Shown piece by piece: positions 63,000 through 64,000 of a stretch of 64,000 bases of DNA (the stretch's first letter is position 1; the number at the start of each line of letters is the position of its first letter). The stretch is from [Clostridium] hylemonae DSM 15053 (lineage in GTDB: Bacteria; Bacillota; Clostridia; Lachnospirales; Lachnospiraceae). The stretch spans positions 1,240,001 to 1,304,000 of the forward strand of contig NZ_CP036524.1 of NCBI RefSeq assembly GCF_008281175.1, in the 5' to 3' direction. A model generated the notes under the pieces. That model was not told the DNA's origin, did not search any database, and was given only the letters and a program-made list of their open reading frames with translations. The translations under genes were made by a program, and so were the position numbers.

Positions 63000-64000
63000 A
63001 TGGCGAAAAATAATAAGTCTCTGAAGGCCGAAAAAGCGATCAAGGCAAGGAGAAAGAAAAAACAGAGAAGAAGGCGCAGAGCGGTCGTACTCGTAGTGGA
63101 AGTTATCATGCTGCTCCTGCTGTCAGGCGTTGCATACGCAATGATGAAGTTTGATAAACTGCAGGCAGTAAACATTGATAAGAAAGATCTGCAGCTTAAT
63201 GAGGGTGTGGAAGAGAAAGAAGGATACACTACAATTGCGCTTTTTGGCGGGGATTCCAGAGATGGACAGCTGGAGGAAGGTACGCACGCGGATACTATCA
63301 TTGTAGCAGCTATCGACAATAAAACTAAAGAGATAAGGCTTGCTTCAATCTATCGGGATACGCTTCTTCAGCAGAAAAATATGAGCTATAACAAGGCGAA
63401 TCATGCTTATTTTGCAGGCGGACCGGCAGAATCCATCAGTATGCTGAATAAAAACCTGGATCTTGATATACAAGATTATGTGACGGTTGACTTTAAGGCG
63501 CTTGTAGACACGATAGACCTGCTGGACGGTCTTGATATTGACATCAAGCAGGAAGAAGTACAGTATATGAATGAATTCCTTCAGGAGACGGCGGATGTTG
63601 CAGGAACGAAAGCTGAATTTATTACAGAGTCGGGAAAACAACATTTGGACGGGACACAGGCAGTTACATATGCACGTATCCGTTCCACGGCCGGCGGTGA
63701 TTATACCCGTACAGAGCGCCAGAGGCTGGTGATCGAGAAGATATTTGAAAAAGTGATGCACACAGACCTGGCTACGATCAATAAGATCATCGATACAGTA
63801 TTTGAACAGGTGTCTACTAGTTTTTCGCTGAAGGAGCTGATCGGCCTGGCGTCAGATGTCACAAAATACAAGCTTGGTGAAAATACAGGGTTTCCATTTG
63901 ATGTAGAGGATGGGATCACATATCAGAATGCAGGAAGTGTTGTTGTCGCGCTCGGTCTTGCTGAAAATGTAAAGCAGCTGCACGAGTTTTTGTATCCGAA
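63000..64000 (+). CDS. LCP-family ligase (3' end outside window)
   Basis: The frame opens at ATG 63000 with AAAAAAGGAT upstream and runs off the right edge without a stop. The 333 visible residues have a very basic N-terminus, one membrane helix at about 28-48, and an LCP domain with FGGDSRDGQ, SIYRDTLL and TYARIRSTAGGDYTRTERQR. It is a close paralogue of the protein at 52.9 kb; the two flank the glmS, tar and glf genes. Its C-terminal tail, if any, is not seen. Confidence 0.9.
   Translation, partial: MAKNNKSLKAEKAIKARRKKKQRRRRRAVVLVVEVIMLLLLSGVAYAMMKFDKLQAVNIDKKDLQLNEGVEEKEGYTTIALFGGDSRDGQLEEGTHADTIIVAAIDNKTKEIRLASIYRDTLLQQKNMSYNKANHAYFAGGPAESISMLNKNLDLDIQDYVTVDFKALVDTIDLLDGLDIDIKQEEVQYMNEFLQETADVAGTKAEFITESGKQHLDGTQAVTYARIRSTAGGDYTRTERQRLVIEKIFEKVMHTDLATINKIIDTVFEQVSTSFSLKELIGLASDVTKYKLGENTGFPFDVEDGITYQNAGSVVVALGLAENVKQLHEFLYP

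Overview
The window looks like part of a chromosome from a low-GC, Gram-positive, gut-type Clostridia, most plausibly a member of the Lachnospiraceae. The signs are strong GGAGG ribosome binding sites, frequent TTG/GTG starts, LytR-CpsA-Psr (LCP) ligases, choline-binding-type wall repeats, a VPETG sorting signal and CDP-ribitol synthesis genes. The species cannot be named from this sequence alone. Every gene I can support lies on the + strand. I see no tRNA, rRNA, transposase, integrase, CRISPR array or dedicated transcription regulator. No gap between genes exceeds about 250 bp.

Region 1 (1-6.6 kb) holds the 3' end of an unknown gene, a Nudix hydrolase, two zinc-ribbon membrane proteins and a large secreted, probably sortase-anchored glucosaminidase that ends at a strong terminator. 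Region 2 (6.7-36.1 kb) is an AT-rich Wzx/Wzy-type surface polysaccharide locus. It runs from an LCP protein behind a good promoter, through a nucleotidyltransferase, a glycosyltransferase and an L,D-transpeptidase with wall-binding repeats. Next come a CapD-like dehydratase, an aminotransferase and a priming sugar-phosphate transferase, which together should make and load an amino-dideoxy sugar. These are followed by a complete wbpA/wecB/wbpB/wbpD/wbpE-type set for a diacetamido-uronic acid nucleotide, an asparagine-synthase-like amidotransferase that lacks its N-terminal cysteine, several glycosyltransferases, a flippase and two polymerase-like proteins. The region closes with a GH25 muramidase carrying nine in-phase 192-bp wall-binding repeats.

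Region 3 (36.3-52.9 kb) opens with a polytopic membrane protein whose reading frame is broken at a run of 11 G. Deleting one G restores a single 683-residue protein, so this is a candidate phase-variable switch. Downstream lie genes for a CDP-3,6-dideoxyhexose or branched sugar (rfbF, rfbH, a YerE-like ThDP enzyme, a reductase and rfbG), two GtrA/GtrB-type lipid-linked sugar side-chain modules, and a licD-like gene. Region 4 (52.9-64 kb) is visibly more GC-rich. It holds an LCP ligase, glmS with its own promoter and terminators, tarI/tarJ for CDP-ribitol, two glycosyltransferases, a second flippase, glf, and a second LCP ligase cut by the window edge.

Taken together the window builds one or two complex wall glycopolymers. 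Sugar nucleotides are made in the cytoplasm, the repeat unit is assembled on undecaprenyl phosphate, flipped, polymerised, decorated outside the membrane, and attached to peptidoglycan by LCP proteins. Two wall-remodelling enzymes with choline-binding-type repeats are encoded inside the same locus, and the polymer may be their ligand. The most interesting leads are the poly-G switch, the YerE-like branched-sugar branch, the complete uronate pathway beside an atypical amidotransferase, and the resemblance of the whole to a pneumococcal-like teichoic acid system.
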